From: Macropodus opercularis
Taxonomy: Eukaryota; Chordata; Actinopteri; Anabantiformes; Osphronemidae
Assembly: GCA_030770545.1 (NCBI GenBank)
Contig: CM061107.1
Span: 67,001 to 131,000 of the forward strand
Direction: 5' to 3'
Length of the DNA: 64,000 bases
Under the pieces are notes generated by a model. The model worked only from the letters and a program-made list of their open reading frames with translations. It did not search any database and was not told where the DNA came from. A program made the position numbers and the translations under genes. Positions 60,290-64,000 of this stretch are shown one piece after another (position 1 is the stretch's first letter; every line of letters begins with the position of its first letter).

Positions 60290-62972
60290 TTCCAACTGCA
60301 GAACGGAGAGGCTCAAGCAAGCAGAAAGTCTGAAAAAAGAAGTGTGCTGAGGGGAAACCCCACGACAGCCTCCAGCTCAAACGCTCAGGCGAGGGGGAGA
60401 AAAGGAAAAGAGTTGAGCAATGGCAAACAGAGCAGGCGACAGCATGGAGATCACAGCAGTGAGGATGAACAGGAGCTGTATGCAGAAAACTCATATGTTG
60501 CTGTACAATTCACCCCCATAGCGCGGAAAAAGCCTCCAACCACAAAAGACCCAGTCAAAATGACCAATAACACAGTGTTACGACGGACCTATGGAGAGCT
60601 GGGAGAGGCTGCAGCAGTCATCACAGACGCCAACCTGGTTTGTGAGAGAGATGCTGAGAGACAGATGGGCAGCTATGGCAGGCAGTGATTGTCAGACACC
60701 TGTAACTGCAGCCAGTCAACATCGTGCACCCATCTCTCAGCATGCAGCGGTCCTCGTTCCGGGGAAAAGCACGTGGACCGGAGGCGTCATCCATGTAGCA
60801 CATCCAGGGTTTCGAGGAGACAGTGCAACATTCCCAAGCAAATGTGGCTGCAGCCGTGGGTGTGGCGCTAAACATGGCCCACGAGAGTGATGTGGAATCA
60901 GCCCTCATTTCAGTGACATCCTTTGATGCTCCTTTGATTGCCTGGTGGAACGAGGGGTCATAGCAGCTGTAAAGAAGCACGACCAGAGCGAAGGCATACG
61001 GACCAAACTGAAGACAGTGATAATAGAATAGAACCTGCAGATGTTCCCGGGTGGTCCTGATGACGCAGACCAAGGAGAGGAGGTGGTACTGCCTACGCCC
61101 TTTCAGGCGTTAAATGCACCGAACGAGCCACCAGATGTGTTTTCACCTGCGGAGCGGCCTGGCACGCCCCACCCTGGGTTTGCAGGCAGAGCTGAAGCTG
61201 ATTCAGACACGAGAGGCGGCGTGGAGAGAAACCTGCAAAGGGGCTCGAGGGCACAGACTGTGCATAGAAGCACGTCGACGACTACACCGACGGGCCAGAC
61301 ACCAAACTCACCCAGAAAAAGCCCTCACCAACCGAGACCTGGTCAAGCTCCGCCACCTGACCTAGGTAGACAGTGGAGTGTTGTCGCGCAGGCTAACGGG
61401 CAGCACTCGGTGCCAGAACGAGAGCCTGAGTCTGGGGCAGATGGAGAAGCGTCAGCACCAGAGGAGGATGAGGATGAGGATGAGGATGACAACAGCTGGA
61501 TCTGGGAAGAAACACCAGCAAAGCCACTGAGAACCGGCACATACAGGAAAGCAGGGAAAAGAAAACCGAAATACCACGACCCTCTGCAAGTGCCTGAGAG
61601 GTCGGCTCCAGACCCGAGATGGGGACCTTTAAGGTCAAAAGACGGGAGAGCAGTTTATGTGCCAGCAGTGGACCAGACAGGGAGACGGAGCGTATGCATA
61701 CGGTGACTACTGCAACATAGCGAACATGCCTCCCTAAGTGAAGCTGGCTCAAGCTGATAACCTGACTGATGGCTTCAGACAAGCTTACGTGGAAAGAGCA
61801 CATGACTTCCTGCTGAAGACAGTAAAACCCAGAATAGCCACGATTGTAAGGGATGCTGCACAAGAGGAATCAGAGTCGAGTGACGACGATTACGTTCCCG
61901 CCCGGCGAGCAGAGAGAGGAAGAGTCTCCCTGGAGCACAGCTACGCAGCAAGCCATGCACGTGGACATGAGAGTGAGAGACAACTACAAACAGAGCCCTG
62001 CATTCAAACAAAAAGAGGAGGTGAGAGCTGCACCGACCATGACTCACCTCAGAGCGGCGGGGACGACCGAGACAGGCGAACCAGAATCTACAAAGAGTTA
62101 GAGGGTCGTTGATGCTAACCGTTCGGCCAAACTATCCAGGTGAAGCAGCCAACAGCTACCTGTGTGATACCTGGAGAACGGTGAACAACCAGCGCCCTTC
62201 GGAACAGACTGAAAATCTCTGGATAGGAAAGGTGATGCAGATCCAAGTATCTGAAGACACAACAGCTGATGAATTCTCTGAAACAGTGACAACGGGAGCA
62301 GGAGATGACGAAGATGCTAAAGCACAGAGGCTAAGGGCACGACTGAGGGAAGGCGAAGACCTGGCCACGCCGTGGGCGAGTGAGAGACACGCCGTTCTCC
62401 AGAGAAGAGCCATCTCCTTCCTAGCCAAAGTTACTGAAGGGCTACCTGGAGGAGTAGCTTTGAAAAGAATGCACTAAAGCACCCGCACTGAGCGTGACAT
62501 CAGAAAGGCAGTGGTGGAGATTCTTGATCTCAACACGGTGAGATTAAGAGAAGCCGCTGTTAAAGGAGTGGAGCAGCTGAAACCAGCACCAATCAAGAGA
62601 GGAAAACTAGGAGCCGAAAGGTCGATGGCTTCTCGAGCACAGGATCTACCACGCTGGATAAAAATAGCCAGTGTCCAAGGTGTGGTTATCACGAGGAGAG
62701 GGCACCAGAGGCTCTGGGTCGGCAGAGCCGTGAAGAAACTGTACTTCGCTAAAAAAGCCTACATTAGCGAATGGGAAGCTGAATCAATATTGTGGAGACA
62801 AGCCCCAGATGGAGCGTGCGGAAGCTGCGGCGGGTCCATAGACCTCCCCATCGTCTGGAAAGGCCCAAGCATGGAAAGGCCAAATCGCGTGGCGGACGGG
62901 GGAGAAAGATGCTTGCTATGGATTGGATGGAGTGAGTCCAAATCCTGTCAAGGTAATGGATGCAGTCTTCGG
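60290..62972 (+). repeat. Monomer 11
   Basis: g, g as in monomer 8. Confidence 0.97.
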
Positions 62973-64000
62973 TTCCAACTGCAGAACGGAGAGGCTCAAG
63001 CAAGCAGAAAGTCTGAAAAAAGAAGTGTGCTGAGGGGAAACCCCACGACAGCCTCCAGCTCAAACGCTCAGGCGAGGGGGAGAAAAGGAAAAGAGTTGAG
63101 CAATGGCAAACAGAGCAGGCGACAGCATGGAGATCACAGCAGTGAGGATGAACAGGAGCTGTATGCAGAAAACTCATATGTTGCTGTACAATTCACCCCC
63201 ATAGCGCGGAAAAAGCCTCCAACCACAAAAGACCCAGTCAAAATGACCAATAACACAGTGTTACGACGGACCTATGGAGAGCTGGGAGAGGCTGCAGCAG
63301 TCATCACAGACGCCAACCTGGTTTGTGAGAGAGATGCTGAGAGACAGATGGGCAGCTATGGCAGGCAGTGATTGTCAGACACCTGTAACTGCAGCCAGTC
63401 AACATCGTGCACCCATCTCTCAGCATGCAGCGGTCCTCGTTCCGGGGAAAAGCACGTGGACCGGAGGCGTCATCCATGTAGCACATCCAGGGTTTCGAGG
63501 AGACAGTGCAACATTCCCAAGCAAATGTGGCTGCAGCCGTGGGTGTGGCGCTAAACATGGCCCACGAGAGTGATGTGGAATCAGCCCTCATTTCAGTGAC
63601 ATCCTTTGATGCTCCTTTGATTGCCTGGTGGAACGAGGGGTCATAGCAGCTGTAAAGAAGCACGACCAGAGCGAAGGCATACGGACCAAACTGAAGACAG
63701 TGATAATAGAATAGAACCTGCAGATGTTCCCGGGTGGTCCTGATGACGCAGACCAAGGAGAGGAGGTGGTACTGCCTACGCCCTTTCAGGCGTTAAATGC
63801 ACCGAACGAGCCACCAGATGTGTTTTCACCTGCGGAGCGGCCTGGCACGCCCCACCCTGGGTTTGCAGGCAGAGCTGAAGCTGATTCAGACACGAGAGGC
63901 GGCGTGGAGAGAAACCTGCAAAGGGGCTCGAGGGCACAGACTGTGCATAGAAGCACGTCGACGACTACACCGACGGGCCAGACACCAAACTCACCCAGAA
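62973..64000 (+). repeat. Monomer 12, cut by window end
   Basis: First 1,028 bp of the monomer; g, g as in monomer 8. Confidence 0.97.

Larger units (their letters stand above)
33460..64000 (+). repeat. Megasatellite array, 2,683-bp monomer, 11 full copies plus 1,028 bp
   Basis: Every landmark recurs at exactly 2,683 bp with no indel over 30.5 kb (for example 34,211, 36,894, 39,577 up to 63,724). I detect only five variable sites within it. The array begins abruptly at 33,460 inside retroviral sequence and runs off the window end. 2,683 is not a multiple of 3, so the frame changes from copy to copy. The monomer is visibly richer in G and C than the island. Confidence 0.99.

Noticed and set aside
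33460..64000. rDNA, histone or 5S gene repeat
   Set aside because: No ribosomal RNA, histone or 5S sequence is recognisable in the monomer.
33460..64000. CRISPR-like or phage-derived array
   Set aside because: Units are contiguous 2.7-kb copies with no short repeat-spacer pattern, in a eukaryotic setting.

Overview
The window looks like vertebrate, most likely teleost fish, nuclear DNA. Genes are split by GT-AG introns with consistent phases, there are reverse-transcriptase remnants of CR1/L2-like LINEs of the kind common in fish, MITE- and SINE-like debris, and a piece of an endogenous retrovirus. No bacterial-style operons, ribosome binding sites or CRISPR are present.

Layout. (1) 1-927 is the end of a tandem array. 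(2) 928-33,459 is an AT-richer island of about 32.5 kb. (3) 33,460-64,000 is a tandem array of a 2,683-bp monomer, 11 full copies plus 1,028 bp, with no length change anywhere and only a handful of base differences. The same monomer, at one mismatch in 927 bp, forms the left edge, so the island sits between two stretches of the same megasatellite. The monomer carries a chain of plus-strand open frames broken by shared stops and frame changes, which suggests a decayed coding sequence that was amplified after it decayed. I do not recognise its product.

The island holds a tandemly duplicated family of minus-strand genes, called A, A', B and C here. From splice sites and phases I could build a complete 11-exon model for B (940 codons before stop) and C (734 codons). 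The product has two N-terminal zinc-finger-like modules, a Ser/acid-rich spacer, a core-binding-like helical region and a tyrosine-recombinase catalytic domain of the Crypton type. B keeps the Arg-Lys-Arg-His-Tyr series. C has an in-frame 8-residue deletion that removes the nucleophilic tyrosine. A lost the whole catalytic half and has a triplicated 435-bp exon segment. A' is only the 5' exons. B, C and their flanks lie in overlapping segmental duplications with offsets of 6,578 and 14,996 bp.

The right part of the island carries a small five-coding-exon minus-strand gene (D) for a 99-residue single-pass membrane protein that I cannot name. Copies of its 5' exon lie in each spacer between recombinase genes. 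Then come a LINE 3' tail and a minus-strand retroviral gag-pro-pol fragment that is cut off exactly at the array edge. How the recombinase family, the spacers and the array relate functionally is unknown; their adjacency is an observation, not evidence of a mechanism.
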